From Palleronia salina (lineage in GTDB: Bacteria > Pseudomonadota > Alphaproteobacteria > Rhodobacterales > Rhodobacteraceae): 64,000 nucleotides of DNA. The stretch spans positions 286,392 through 350,391 of the forward strand of contig NZ_FQZA01000001.1 of the NCBI RefSeq assembly GCF_900141995.1, written 5' to 3'. The notes beneath the pieces are model-generated. The model saw only the letters and a program-made list of their open reading frames with translations. It was not told where the DNA came from and did no database searches. Position numbers and translations under genes: made by a program. Within the stretch, counting starts at the first letter, position 1, and each line of letters starts with the position of its first letter. Positions 1 through 8,732 of the stretch are shown here, one piece after another.

Positions 1-205
1 TGCCGCCATCGACCTTCACGGCCACCAGGCCCTCGGCCGCGGTGCGGTCGGCCTTCTTCGCGGCCTTGGCCAGGCCCTTGGTGCGCAGCCAGTCCACCGC
101 GGCCTCCATGTCGCCGTCGGTTTCGGTCAGCGCCTTCTTGGCATCCATCATGCCCGCGCCGGTGGCTTCGCGGAGTTTCTTCACGTCTGCTGCGGTGATC
201 GCCAT
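1..205 (-). CDS. tsf: Elongation factor Ts, N-terminal part (cut by window edge)
   Basis: Encodes the first ~68 residues of EF-Ts, the nucleotide-exchange factor that recycles EF-Tu-GDP. The translation starts [20 protein letters not shown] and continues [20 protein letters not shown], the UBA-like N-terminal domain with the TGAGMMDCK-type EF-Tu contact (here [10 protein letters not shown]). The rest lies left of the window. It is the downstream partner of rpsB on the same strand, 78 bp away, the usual rpsB-tsf operon. Confidence 0.96.
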   Translation of the reverse strand, partial: MAITAADVKKLREATGAGMMDAKKALTETDGDMEAAVDWLRTKGLAKAAKKADRTAAEGLVAVKVDGG

Positions 206-283
206 CTCGGGCTCTCCTCAAGTCTTGAAATGAACGGGGCGGACCCCTGCCCGCCCCTGAAGATTTGCAAGGAACGCGGGGAC

Positions 284-1144
284 TTACGCCTCGCCCTTTT
301 CCTTGTTGTCCAGATCCAGCGGCGCGCCTTCGGCGACCGCGTCGTTGGCGACGGCCTCGTCGCTGATCTCGAGCGTGTCCTCGGCGTTGGCGGGCGTCTC
401 GACCACTTCTTCACCCGCGTCTTCCATGGCGCCCACGTCGACACCGGCGGCGCCCAGCTGCGCCGACATGCCGTCCAGCGCGGCGCGGCTCACCAGGTCG
501 CAATACAGGGCGATGGCGCGCGCGGCGTCATCGTTGCCCGGGATGATGTAGTCCACGCCATCGGGCGAGCAGTTGGTGTCGACCACGGCCACGACCGGGA
601 TGCCCAGCTTCTTGGCTTCGGCGATGGCCAGGTCTTCCTTGTTGACGTCGATGACGAACAGCAGGTCCGGCACGCCGCCCATTTCGCGGATACCGCCCAG
701 CGAGGCGTTCAGCTTGGCCTGGTCACGCTCCATCGACAGGCGCTCGCGCTTGGTCAGGCCCTCGGCGCCCTCGGCCATGCGCTCGTCGATTTCCTTCAGG
801 CGGGCGATGGACTTGGACACGGTCTGCCAGTTGGTCAGCGTGCCGCCCAGCCAACGGTGGTTCATGTAATACTGCGCGCAGCGCTCGGCGGCGTCGGCGA
901 TGGGCTTCTGGGCCTGGCGCTTGGTGCCGACGAACAGGATGCGGCCGTTCTTGGCCACGGTGTCGCGGATGACCTGCAGCGCCTTGTCCAGCATCGGGAC
1001 GGTCTGCGTCAGGTCCATGATGTGGATGCCGTTGCGGTCGCCGTAGATGAACTCGCCCATGCGGGGATTCCACCGCTGGGTCTGGTGACCGAAGTGCACG
1101 CCAGCTTCCAGCAGCTGACGCAAAGAGAACTCGGGAAGAGCCAT
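284..1144 (-). CDS. rpsB: 30S ribosomal protein S2
   Basis: 286 aa, starting [21 protein letters not shown]2 binds the 30S head-platform junction and is needed for S1 recruitment. The family signatures [24 protein letters not shown] and [12 protein letters not shown] are all present. The frame stays open well upstream, but this ATG is preceded by a GGAAAAGGA-type ribosome site and gives the conserved N-terminus. An acidic tail of roughly 45 residues (rich in E, D, A, V) extends the C-terminus compared with short bacterial S2 proteins, as is usual in alphaproteobacteria. Heads the rpsB-tsf operon. Confidence 0.97.
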   Translation of the reverse strand: MALPEFSLRQLLEAGVHFGHQTQRWNPRMGEFIYGDRNGIHIMDLTQTVPMLDKALQVIRDTVAKNGRILFVGTKRQAQKPIADAAERCAQYYMNHRWLGGTLTNWQTVSKSIARLKEIDERMAEGAEGLTKRERLSMERDQAKLNASLGGIREMGGVPDLLFVIDVNKEDLAIAEAKKLGIPVVAVVDTNCSPDGVDYIIPGNDDAARAIALYCDLVSRAALDGMSAQLGAAGVDVGAMEDAGEEVVETPANAEDTLEISDEAVANDAVAEGAPLDLDNKEKGEA

Positions 1145-1379
1145 TTGCTTATCCTTTTCCGGTTTCATGCCTCGGCGGTGCTGTTCAGCCCGGATGGGCC
1201 AACCGGTGGATCTCCGGGGATGTCTCCCCCGATAGACCCGAGCTCCGCCTGCGAAGTGCGGCTGCGTTACGGCGGATTCGCCCGGAATGCAAGCCCGCGC
1301 GCGCACCGTCGCACCTGCAATCGCGCGGCTTGGCCAGTTTCCCTTGCGCCCGCCCGCCGACTGGATCAACAGGTGGATC

Positions 1380-2267
1380 ATGGAGACTTCGGTTCTGTGC
1401 ATCGGATCGGTCCTGTGGGACACGATCGGGCGAACGGCGCGGCCGCTGGCCATCGGCAACGACGTGCCGGGCCGGATCACGCGCGATCCGGGCGGCGTGG
1501 CGTTGAACGTGGCGATGGGGCTGGTGCGGTTGGGTCTGTCCCCTGCCCTGCTCAGCGCCGTGGGCCGCGACATGGACGGGGACGCGATCCTCGCCGCCGC
1601 GCGATCCCGCGGGATCAATTGCGACATGGTCTACGTCTCGGACGACCTGCCAACCGACCGCTACATGGCGATCGAGGGCGCGGGCGGGCTGGTCGCGGCC
1701 ATCGCCGATGCTCATTCGCTCGAAGCGGCGGGCGACAAGATCCTGGCGCCGCTACTGGACGGGCGGCTGGGCGGTGAGGACGCGCCTTATACCGGCTGCG
1801 CCGCGCTGGACGGCAACCTGTCCGAGGACCTGCTGACCGCCATCGCCAAGGGCCCGTGGCTGGCCGCGGCCGACCTGCGCGTGGCGCCCGCCTCGCCCGG
1901 CAAGGCGCTGCGCCTGCTGCCGCTGCTGCGCCATCCGAAGGCGACGTTCTACGTCAATCTCGAAGAAGCCGGCCTGCTGCTGGGCGAAACCCCGGCCGAC
2001 AGCGCGGCGGCCGCGCAGGCGCTGGTTGTCCGGGGCGCCGCGCGGGCGCTGGTGACCGACGGGCCCCGGCCCGCCGCCATGGCCGACGCCGAACTCTGCG
2101 TCACCGCCACGCCGCCCGAGGTCACCGTGGCGCGCGTGACCGGCGCCGGCGACAGCTTCATGGCCGCCCACATCGCGGCGGAGCTGCGTGGCCTGACCGG
2201 TCGCGCGACGCTGGATGCCGCGCTGGTGGCGGCGGCCGCCTTCGTTGCAGGGGATGATCCGGAATGA
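1380..2267 (+). CDS. psuK: PfkB-family carbohydrate kinase, probable pseudouridine kinase
   Basis: 295 aa ribokinase-fold kinase. The N-terminal substrate-binding stretch is followed by the PfkB signature near the C-terminus ([15 protein letters not shown]), where GAGD holds the anion hole and catalytic Asp. The start [15 protein letters not shown] is the first one giving a normal PfkB N-terminus; the frame is open further upstream without homology. Its TGA overlaps the ATG of psuG by 4 bp, so the pair is translationally coupled. That context indicates pseudouridine phosphorylation to pseudouridine-5'-phosphate rather than ribokinase or fructokinase activity. Confidence 0.85.
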   Translation: METSVLCIGSVLWDTIGRTARPLAIGNDVPGRITRDPGGVALNVAMGLVRLGLSPALLSAVGRDMDGDAILAAARSRGINCDMVYVSDDLPTDRYMAIEGAGGLVAAIADAHSLEAAGDKILAPLLDGRLGGEDAPYTGCAALDGNLSEDLLTAIAKGPWLAAADLRVAPASPGKALRLLPLLRHPKATFYVNLEEAGLLLGETPADSAAAAQALVVRGAARALVTDGPRPAAMADAELCVTATPPEVTVARVTGAGDSFMAAHIAAELRGLTGRATLDAALVAAAAFVAGDDPE

Positions 2268-3199
2268 GCTTGCCCATGATCCAGTCGGACGAGGTCGCCG
2301 ACGCGCTGCGCACCGGCGCGCCGGTCGTCGCGCTCGAATCCACCATCATCACCCACGGGATGCCGTGGCCGCAGAATCTGGACGTCGCGCGCCGGGTCGA
2401 GGAGACGGTGCGCGCGGGCGGCGCGGTGCCGGCCACGATCGCGGTGATCGACGGGACCTTGCACGTGGGGCTGACCGACGCGCGGCTCGAGGATCTCGCG
2501 CAGCGCGACGGCGTGGCCAAGCTCAGCCGGGCCGACATCGCCGCCTGCATGGCCACCGGCGGCACCGGCGCCACCACCGTGGCCGCGACCATGATCGGCG
2601 CCCGGCTGGCGGGCATCGACATTTTCGCCACCGGCGGAATCGGCGGTGTGCATCGCGGCGCCGAAGACAGCTTCGACATCTCCGCCGACCTGCGCGAGCT
2701 GTCCGAAACGCCCGTCACCGTTGTCGCGGCCGGGGCCAAGGCGATCCTCGACCTGCCCAAGACCTGGGAGGTGCTGGAGACGCTGGGCGTGCCCGTCATC
2801 GCCGTGGGACAGGACAGCATCCCGGCCTTCTGGTCGGCCAGCTCGCCCCATCCCGCGCCCCTGCGCATGGACCGCGCGTCCGAGATCGCTGCGGCCCACG
2901 TGATGCGGGGCGCCATGGGGCTGCCCGGCGGACAGCTGGTGGCCAATCCGATTCCCGCGGCAGACGAGATCCCGGCCGAGGCGTTGACCCCCGTGATCGA
3001 CCAAGCGCTGGAGGAGGCGGCGGCGCAAGGCATCGCGGCCAAGGCGGTGACGCCCTTCCTGCTCGCGCGGATCTTCGAGCTGACCGAGGGCCGGTCGCTC
3101 GAGGCCAATATCGCGCTGGTGCTGAACAACGCGCGTCTGGCCGCTGAAATTGCACAGGAAATTGGCGCCCTGCGCCGCGCGGGGGGGCCTGTGGCGTGA
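2264..3199 (+). CDS. psuG: Pseudouridine-5'-phosphate glycosidase
   Basis: 311 aa. Splits the C-C glycosidic bond of pseudouridine-5'-phosphate to uracil and ribose-5-phosphate. Family signatures seen: VALESTIITHGMPWPQN near residue 24, the glycine-rich TGGTGATTVAATM, and TGGIGGVHRGAEDSFDISAD around residues 125-145. Length matches the family (about 300-310). Overlaps psuK by 4 bp. Together they salvage pseudouridine from RNA turnover. Confidence 0.95.
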   Translation: MSLPMIQSDEVADALRTGAPVVALESTIITHGMPWPQNLDVARRVEETVRAGGAVPATIAVIDGTLHVGLTDARLEDLAQRDGVAKLSRADIAACMATGGTGATTVAATMIGARLAGIDIFATGGIGGVHRGAEDSFDISADLRELSETPVTVVAAGAKAILDLPKTWEVLETLGVPVIAVGQDSIPAFWSASSPHPAPLRMDRASEIAAAHVMRGAMGLPGGQLVANPIPAADEIPAEALTPVIDQALEEAAAQGIAAKAVTPFLLARIFELTEGRSLEANIALVLNNARLAAEIAQEIGALRRAGGPVA

Positions 3200-3260
3200 T
3201 CGCGGTTGTGCCTGTTTCGCACCGCCCCTAAGAAAGGCCGAGACCGATCAGGGCCCGTTC

Positions 3261-3962
3261 ATGAGCAATTTCCCCGCCGATCCCGAGCCGCCCAAGCGAA
3301 AGTCGCTGTTCGCGGGATTGCGCGCGAATTTCCTGACGGGCCTCGTCGTGATCGCGCCCATCGGCCTGACCATCTGGCTGATCTGGGCCGTCATCGGCTG
3401 GGTCGACGGCTTCGTGCTGCCCTTCGTGCCCAACCGGTTCAAGCCCGAGCAGTATATCGGCATCAACCTGCGCGGCGTGGGCGTGGTGTTCTTCCTGGTC
3501 TTCACGGTGCTGATCGGCTGGCTGGCCAAGGGGCTGATCGGCCGGTCGCTGCTGCGCTGGGGAGAAAGCCTCGTGGCGCGCACGCCGGTGGTCCGGTCGG
3601 TCTATAACGGGCTGAAGCAGATCGCCGAGACGGTCTTCGCCCAGTCCGACACAAGCTTCGACCGCGCCGTTCTGCTGGAATACCCGCGCAAGGGATTGTG
3701 GGCCGTCGCCTTCATCTCGACCGACGCGCGGGGCGAGATCGACGAGAGCATCCCGTCGACCGAGCAGAAGGTGGCGGTGTTCCTGCCGACCACGCCGAAC
3801 CCGACCTCGGGCTTCCTGCTCTTCGCCCGCCGCTCGGACCTGATCGAGCTGGAGATGAGCGTCGAGGACGCCGCCAAGCTGGTGATCTCGGCCGGGCTCG
3901 TCTACCCGAACGCCAAAGACCCGACCCGGCCGGCCGATCAGCCCGCCCACGCCGCCGAGTGA
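3261..3962 (+). CDS. DUF502 family membrane protein
   Basis: 233 aa. Two hydrophobic segments are visible, about residues 23-47 (TGLVVIAPIGLTIWLIWAVI) and 75-97 (GVGVVFFLVFTVLIGWLAKG). A soluble C-terminal domain carries the family pattern TPVVRSVYNGLKQ and a phosphate-loop-like PTTPNPTSGFLLF. The start at 3261 (MSNFPADPEPPKRK) gives a normal short basic N-terminus. DUF502 proteins have no firmly assigned biochemical role. Converges on the patatin gene with only the stop codons between them. Confidence 0.88.
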   Translation: MSNFPADPEPPKRKSLFAGLRANFLTGLVVIAPIGLTIWLIWAVIGWVDGFVLPFVPNRFKPEQYIGINLRGVGVVFFLVFTVLIGWLAKGLIGRSLLRWGESLVARTPVVRSVYNGLKQIAETVFAQSDTSFDRAVLLEYPRKGLWAVAFISTDARGEIDESIPSTEQKVAVFLPTTPNPTSGFLLFARRSDLIELEMSVEDAAKLVISAGLVYPNAKDPTRPADQPAHAAE

Positions 3963-4997
3963 TCAGCCATACATCTCGGCGAGGTTGACCGAGGATGCCT
4001 GCCCGAGCTTGTCGATGTGCGCGTCGAGAAAGCTTTCGGCCGCCGCCCGCCCCGCGGCCTTCAGCCGCGCGAGGATCAGGGGCTGGGGCACGGTCTTGGT
4101 GGCCACCGACAGGTCGGTCATAGTATCGTCATCGGCGATCATGTGGACCAGCACCCGCTTCATCCGCCCCTCGGGGATGCTTCCCTCGGCGATCATGCGC
4201 TGAACGAAGGCGATGGCGCGCAGCTCGGACAGAAGCGCGCTGTTGAAGCTGATCTCGTTCACCCGGTTCAGGATTTCCTGCGCCGTATAGGGCAGTTCGG
4301 CCCGCTCCAGCGGATTGATGTTCACGATCACCACGTCGTCGGGCAGATGCGGCTCGTAAAGCGGGAACAGCGCGGGATTGCCGGAATAGCCACCGTCCCA
4401 GTAGGATTCGACCGTCCCGTCGGGCTCGGCGATCTCGACGGCGCGGAACAGCGTGGGCAGGCAGGCCGAGGCCAGCAGCGCGTCGACCCCGATCTCGCCG
4501 CGCCGGAAAACGCGGATCTTGCCGGTGCGCACGTTGGTGGCGCAGACCGACAGGTCGGGGCCCGCCACGCTGCACACCTCGTCGAAGCGCAGGTCCTCGA
4601 GGATCGAACGCAGCGGGTTCACGTAGAACGGCCCCAACCCGTAAGGGCTGGTCGCCCGCGCCAGCCAGTCGCCGATGGCATAGCCCGGCGAATATTCGAT
4701 CGCGCGGCCCAGGAACGGCGTCGACGGAAGCAGGGCGTTGACCCAGGGCGTGCCGTCAAGGCTGCCCAACGCGCCTATCCGGCCCCAGAGCCACGCCAGG
4801 TTCTCGCGCGCGGCCTCGGCCCCGCCCGACAGCAGCCCCGCCTTCAGCGCCGCGCCGTTCAGCGCCCCGGCCGAGGTGCCGGAAATACCGGCGATCTCGA
4901 CCTCGCCCCCTTCCAGGATGCGGTCGAGCACACCCCAGGTGAAGGCGCCATGCGCGCCCCCACCTTGAAGGGCCAGATTGATCCGTGGCTTCGTCAT
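3963..4997 (-). CDS. Patatin-like phospholipase / acyl hydrolase
   Basis: 344 aa patatin-fold serine hydrolase. The N-terminus has the oxyanion-hole motif LALQGGGAHGAF, the nucleophile elbow GISGTSAG and the catalytic Asp in YWDGGYSGNP, so the Ser-Asp dyad looks intact. The start MTKPRINLALQGGG is chosen because the upstream in-frame extension lacks homology. It lies 92 bp downstream of bdhA on the same strand, which suggests linked roles in lipid or polyhydroxybutyrate turnover. That link is inference from context. A 30-bp repeat sits 26-56 bp upstream of the start. Confidence 0.9.
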   Translation of the reverse strand: MTKPRINLALQGGGAHGAFTWGVLDRILEGGEVEIAGISGTSAGALNGAALKAGLLSGGAEAARENLAWLWGRIGALGSLDGTPWVNALLPSTPFLGRAIEYSPGYAIGDWLARATSPYGLGPFYVNPLRSILEDLRFDEVCSVAGPDLSVCATNVRTGKIRVFRRGEIGVDALLASACLPTLFRAVEIAEPDGTVESYWDGGYSGNPALFPLYEPHLPDDVVIVNINPLERAELPYTAQEILNRVNEISFNSALLSELRAIAFVQRMIAEGSIPEGRMKRVLVHMIADDDTMTDLSVATKTVPQPLILARLKAAGRAAAESFLDAHIDKLGQASSVNLAEMYG

Positions 4998-5023
4998 GTC
5001 GCCCCCGGTCCGGGGCGGTGCGC

Positions 5024-5053
5024 CCCGCCCCTGCTTCATCTTTCAACAAATAC
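5024..5053 (-). repeat. 30-bp intergenic repeat, copy 1
   Basis: Read on the minus strand it is GTATTTGTTGAAAGATGAAG followed by CAGGGGCGGG. It matches the copy at 9441-9470 in 27 of 30 bases, and both copies lie just upstream of a start codon in the same orientation. Similar GTATTT...GATGAAG strings are, from memory, frequent between genes in Rhodobacterales. Confidence 0.7.
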
Positions 5054-5089
5054 CCATGGCGCGCCCGACGACCCGGGCGCGCCCTTCGA

Positions 5090-5863
5090 TCACAGCGCGG
5101 TCCAGCCGCCATCCACGCTGATCGTGGTGCCGGTGATCTGCGCGGCCGCGTCCGAGCACAGGAAGACGGCCGTGCCGCCCACCTGTTCGACGGTGGCGAA
5201 TTCCTTGCTGGGCTGGCGCTCCAGGATGACCTTCTGCTTCACCTCGTCCTCGGACATGTCGTATTTCTTGGCGGTGTCCGGGATCTGCGCCTCGACCAGC
5301 GGTGTCAGCACGTAGCCGGGGCAGATCGCGTTGCAGGTGATCGGCTCGCGCGCCGTTTCCAGCCCGACGGTCTTGCTCAGCCCGACGATGCCGTGCTTGG
5401 CGGCGATGTAGGCCGACTTGTAGGGCGACGCGGTCAGGCCATGGGCCGAGGCGATGTTGACGATCCGGCCCCAGCCCGCCTTGCGCATCATCGGCAGCGC
5501 CACGGCTGTGGTATGGAAGGCCGAGCTGAGATTGATGGCGATGATCGCGTCCCATTTCTCGGTCGGGAACTCGTCCACCGGGGCCACGTGCTGGATGCCG
5601 GCGTTGTTGACCAGGATGTCGCAGGCGCCCGCCTGCTCGACCAGGGCGCGGGCCTCGTCGGCCTTGCTGAGATCGGCCTTGATGTAACGTGCCGTCACGC
5701 CGAACGTGTCGGCGATTTCCCGCGCAATCGCGTGATCCTCGTCGCGGTCGGTGAACGAATTCAGCACCACGTTGGCGCCCGCGCGCGCCAGTTCGCGCGC
5801 CACGCCCAGCCCGATTCCCGAGTTCGAGCCGGTGATGACGGCGGTCTTGCCCTTCAGCTGCAT
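5090..5863 (-). CDS. bdhA: 3-hydroxybutyrate dehydrogenase
   Basis: 257 aa short-chain dehydrogenase oxidising (R)-3-hydroxybutyrate to acetoacetate with NAD. Seen: cofactor motif TGSNSGIGLG at residues 11-20, NNAG, catalytic Ser in NIASAHGL, YxxxK as YIAAK, and the C-terminal SVDGGWTAL typical of this family. Length equals the usual 255-260. It probably feeds acetoacetate from polyhydroxybutyrate breakdown into central metabolism. The patatin-like hydrolase follows on the same strand. Confidence 0.93.
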   Translation of the reverse strand: MQLKGKTAVITGSNSGIGLGVARELARAGANVVLNSFTDRDEDHAIAREIADTFGVTARYIKADLSKADEARALVEQAGACDILVNNAGIQHVAPVDEFPTEKWDAIIAINLSSAFHTTAVALPMMRKAGWGRIVNIASAHGLTASPYKSAYIAAKHGIVGLSKTVGLETAREPITCNAICPGYVLTPLVEAQIPDTAKKYDMSEDEVKQKVILERQPSKEFATVEQVGGTAVFLCSDAAAQITGTTISVDGGWTAL

Positions 5864-6003
5864 GTCGAATTCCTGTCTGCAAAACTTCGCTGGCGCGTTT
5901 CTGCACCTGCAAACTAAGCGAATCCAGCCCGATTTGGTTCACGAAACCGGCGATTCGTCCAAAAATCGTGGTGCGCCAAGGACCTAGGAGTCAGCTTGAA
6001 GCC

Positions 6004-6034
6004 AATAAAAAAACGCCCGCGCAAGGCGGGCGTT
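6004..6034 (-). terminator. Rho-independent terminator read leftward
   Basis: On the minus strand a 9-bp perfect stem (AACGCCCGC / GCGGGCGTT) with a 5-nt loop is followed by a U-rich run (TTTTTATT). No minus-strand gene lies between it and position 8023, so it must end a short non-coding transcript or antisense RNA. Confidence 0.75.
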
Positions 6035-6081
6035 AAGTTATTGAGGCAGGTTTCATACAGGCAAGAAACCTATCGAGCAGT
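6005..6081 (-). ncRNA. Candidate small RNA (~77 nt)
   Basis: A minus-strand unit with three supports. First, a promoter-like TTGATC-N16-TATAAG at 6115-6088. Second, a hairpin GGTTTC...GAAACC (6070-6049, 10-nt loop). Third, a strong terminator at 6034-6004. It has no sizeable reading frame, and its direction opposes the neighbouring solute-binding protein gene. It ends about 140 bp before bdhA begins. I do not recognise it as a named family. A Hfq gene is present in this genome (59460-59699), so an Hfq-binding trans-acting RNA is possible. Confidence 0.5.
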
Positions 6082-6087
6082 GTCCTT

Positions 6088-6115
6088 CTTATACGCCATT
6101 CTCCGCGCAGATCAA
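6088..6115 (-). promoter_or_regulatory. Promoter for the candidate small RNA
   Basis: Minus-strand TTGATC (6115-6110) and TATAAG (6093-6088) separated by 16 bp. Transcription would start near 6081. Confidence 0.45.
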
Positions 6116-6193
6116 ATCCAAAAAGTTTGCTGTTCGCCGCAAGCCCCCGTAATCTGGGCCAAACAAGAAACGGCGCAGCAGACAGGTTCCCCA

Positions 6194-8023
6194 ATGGAAA
6201 CAATACTCTCCCGCACCTTCGCCGGCGCGGCAACCGCGATCTGCCTGGGGCTGGCCAGCCCCGCGGCGGCCGAGCCCAGCCACGGCATCGCGATGTATGG
6301 CGAACCGGCCCTGCCCGAGGGCTTCACCGCCCTGCCCTACGCCAACCCCGACGCGCCGCTGGGCGGGCGGCTGGTGCAGGGCGAGGTCGGTACCTTCGAC
6401 AGCCTGAACCCGCATATCCTGAAGGGCGAAACCCCCTGGCAGCTGCGATTCCTGGCGCACGAATCGCTCATGGGCCGGTCTTACGACGAGCCGTTCACGC
6501 TGTACGGTGTGCTGGCCGAGTCCATCGAGACCGCGCCCGACCGCTCCTGGGTCGAGTTTACCTTGCGCCCCGAGGCGCGGTTCTCGGACGGAAGCCCCGT
6601 CACGGTCGAGGACGTTCTGTGGTCCTATGAGACGCTGGGCACCGAGGGGCACCCCCGCTATCGCGGCACCTGGGCGCAGGTCGCCTCGGCCGAGCAGACG
6701 GGCGAGCGGTCGGTGCGCTTCACCTTCTCCGAGCGCAACGACGAGCTGGCGCTGATCATGGGGATGCGGCCGATCCTCAAGAAGGCCCAGTGGGAGGGCA
6801 AGGATTTCACCGACTCGGGCGTGGACGAGATCCCGATCTCGTCGGCCGAGTACGTGGTCACCGATTTCGAGCCGGGCCGCCATGTCACCCTGCGCCGCGA
6901 CCCCGACTACTGGGGCAACGGCGTCGTGCCTTTCATGAACGGCCAGGGCAACCTGGACGAGATCCGGATGGAGTTCTACGGCGACAGCACCGCCATGTTC
7001 GAGGCGTTCAAGGGCGGCGCCCTGAACATCATGCGCGAGGCCGACGCGCAGAAATGGGAAACGCAGTACGATTTCCCGCGCGTGCAGAACGGCGAGGTCG
7101 AGAAATCGGTCATCCCGCACGAACGGCCCTCGGGCATCTACGGCTTCGTGATGAACACCCGCCGCGCGCCCTTCGACGACTGGCGCGTGCGCGAGGCGCT
7201 GATCACCGCCTTCAATTACGAGTTCATCAACCAGGTGCTGAACGACGGCCGCCTGCCCCGGGTCACGTCCTACTTCTCGAACTCGGTGCTCGGGATGGAG
7301 GACGGCCCGGCCTCGGGCCGCGTCCTCGAATATCTCGAGCCCTATTCCGACGACCTGCTGCCCGGCGCGATCGAGGGCTACACCCAGCCCGAGGGTGACG
7401 GGTCCGAGCGCAACCGCGCCAACCTGGCCCGCGCCATGGACCTGCTGGCCGAGGCGGGCTGGACCATCGACCGGAGCACCGGCGCGCTGGTCGACGATGC
7501 GGGCGAGACGATGTCCTTCGAGATCCTGCTGGCCAATGGCGACCTCGTCGCGGGCACGAGGCAGGCCATCAACATCTACACCGCGGCGCTGGAACGGCTG
7601 GGGATCGAGGCCAGCGTGAGCCTGGTGGACGACGCGCAGTTCAAGTCCCGCACCGACGCCTTCGATTTCGACATGACCGAGTACAGCCGTGCCCTGAGCC
7701 TCAGCCCCGGCAACGAGCAGCGGTATTACTGGGGGTCCGAGGCGGCCGACCAGGAAGGCTCGCGCAACTGGATGGGCGTCCGCAGCCCGGCCATCGACGG
7801 GCTGATCGACGCCATGCTGTCGGCGCCCAGCCAGGAAGATTACGTGGCCGCCGTGCGCGCGCTGGACCGGGTGCTGACCTCCGGGCGCTACGTGATCCCG
7901 CTGTGGTTCCGCCCCGACAGCCTGATCGCCCATGATGCCGATCTGCACTATCCCGAGACCCTTCCCGCCTACGGGGATTACCTCGGATTCCTTCCCGACG
8001 TATGGTGGTACGATGAAGACTAA
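6194..8023 (+). CDS. Extracellular solute-binding protein family 5 (peptide/nickel ABC type)
   Basis: 609 aa. The N-terminus METILSRTFAGAATAICLGL...PAAAEP is a Sec signal peptide cleaved near residue 25. SBP_bac_5 features follow: RFLAHESLMGRSYDEPFTLYGVLAESIE, the RFSDGSPVTVEDVLWSYE region, and a long peptide-binding C-lobe with ALITAFNYEFINQ. The frame is open for 66 codons upstream, but this ATG is where the signal peptide begins. No permease or ATPase genes lie beside it, so it is an orphan binding protein that presumably serves a transporter encoded elsewhere. Oligopeptides or murein peptides are the likeliest ligands. Confidence 0.9.
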   Translation: METILSRTFAGAATAICLGLASPAAAEPSHGIAMYGEPALPEGFTALPYANPDAPLGGRLVQGEVGTFDSLNPHILKGETPWQLRFLAHESLMGRSYDEPFTLYGVLAESIETAPDRSWVEFTLRPEARFSDGSPVTVEDVLWSYETLGTEGHPRYRGTWAQVASAEQTGERSVRFTFSERNDELALIMGMRPILKKAQWEGKDFTDSGVDEIPISSAEYVVTDFEPGRHVTLRRDPDYWGNGVVPFMNGQGNLDEIRMEFYGDSTAMFEAFKGGALNIMREADAQKWETQYDFPRVQNGEVEKSVIPHERPSGIYGFVMNTRRAPFDDWRVREALITAFNYEFINQVLNDGRLPRVTSYFSNSVLGMEDGPASGRVLEYLEPYSDDLLPGAIEGYTQPEGDGSERNRANLARAMDLLAEAGWTIDRSTGALVDDAGETMSFEILLANGDLVAGTRQAINIYTAALERLGIEASVSLVDDAQFKSRTDAFDFDMTEYSRALSLSPGNEQRYYWGSEAADQEGSRNWMGVRSPAIDGLIDAMLSAPSQEDYVAAVRALDRVLTSGRYVIPLWFRPDSLIAHDADLHYPETLPAYGDYLGFLPDVWWYDED

Positions 8024-8141
8024 GCTGATCCTCGCCGTGATGGTCGTCGCCCTGTCGGGCTGCGCGCTGGTCCGCACCCCGGTGCGCGTGGCCGCCGACA
8101 TGGCGCACATGACCGTCGATCTGGCGACCGCCCCCTTCTGA
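8013..8141 (+). CDS. Very small lipoprotein
   Basis: 42 aa: MKTKLILAVMVVALSGCALV followed by 22 residues. A clear type II signal peptide ends in the lipobox LSGC, so the mature product is only about 26 residues with a lipidated Cys17. Its ATG lies inside the last codons of the solute-binding protein gene (11-bp overlap), implying coupled translation. Function unknown; it may be a small envelope lipoprotein. Confidence 0.7.
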   Translation: MKTKLILAVMVVALSGCALVRTPVRVAADMAHMTVDLATAPF

Positions 8142-8209
8142 TCGCGCGGAACCACCGGCCCGGCGCCGCATTTCCCCCGTGACACATCACGCAAAGGGGA
8201 CGACCTGCC

Positions 8210-8557
8210 ATGCAATGGGACACCATCAAACGCGACTGGCCCGCCTTCATCGCGCCGATCATGCAGCGCTGGGACCGGGCCGAGGAAAACGACCTGCTGG
8301 CGCTGGACGGGAACCGCGAGCGGCTGGTGGATTACCTGGCCGAGCGGCACGAGTTGACCCGCGCCGAGGCCAATGAGCAGCTGACCGCCTGGGAACAGGG
8401 CGCGGCGCCCGCCGACGCGGTGATGGACGAGACCCGCGATGGCGACAACATCCGCGCCTCGGCCGCCCATATCGGCGTGGGCGAAGACGTCTATGCCGAC
8501 GACAAGGATTTCGGCGACGACAACAAGACGGCGCGCCCCATCGGCCGCGATACCTGA
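8210..8557 (+). CDS. CsbD-like stress-response protein
   Basis: 115 aa. The first ~65 residues (MQWDTIKRDWPAFIAPIMQRW...LDGNRERLVDYLAERHELT) fit the CsbD pattern of W-x-x-I-x-x-W...D...L...G-x-R-x-x-L...I/L-x-x-R-x-x. The acidic tail from residue 70 is not part of CsbD. CsbD-like proteins are usually induced by general stress but have no known biochemical activity. A ribosome site AAAGGGG is 10 bp upstream. Confidence 0.7.
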   Translation: MQWDTIKRDWPAFIAPIMQRWDRAEENDLLALDGNRERLVDYLAERHELTRAEANEQLTAWEQGAAPADAVMDETRDGDNIRASAAHIGVGEDVYADDKDFGDDNKTARPIGRDT

Positions 8558-8732
8558 TCGGGCGTCGTCCGCGGGAGTCCCGCGTCCCGCCATGCGTCTT
8601 TCCGGAAAGATGATGCGGCCGCAACGTGGTCGTCATCCTGTTGCGGTGCGCGCTTCAAGGGTTACATAGGCGGTCAACGAAGGCCCGCCGCGCCCCGCGC
8701 GCGCCGGGCCGGACAGACACGGAGCGCGCCCC

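Noticed and set aside
230-1777. 515-codon plus-strand frame over rpsB
   Set aside because: Antisense of rpsB; typical long shadow frame in high-GC DNA.
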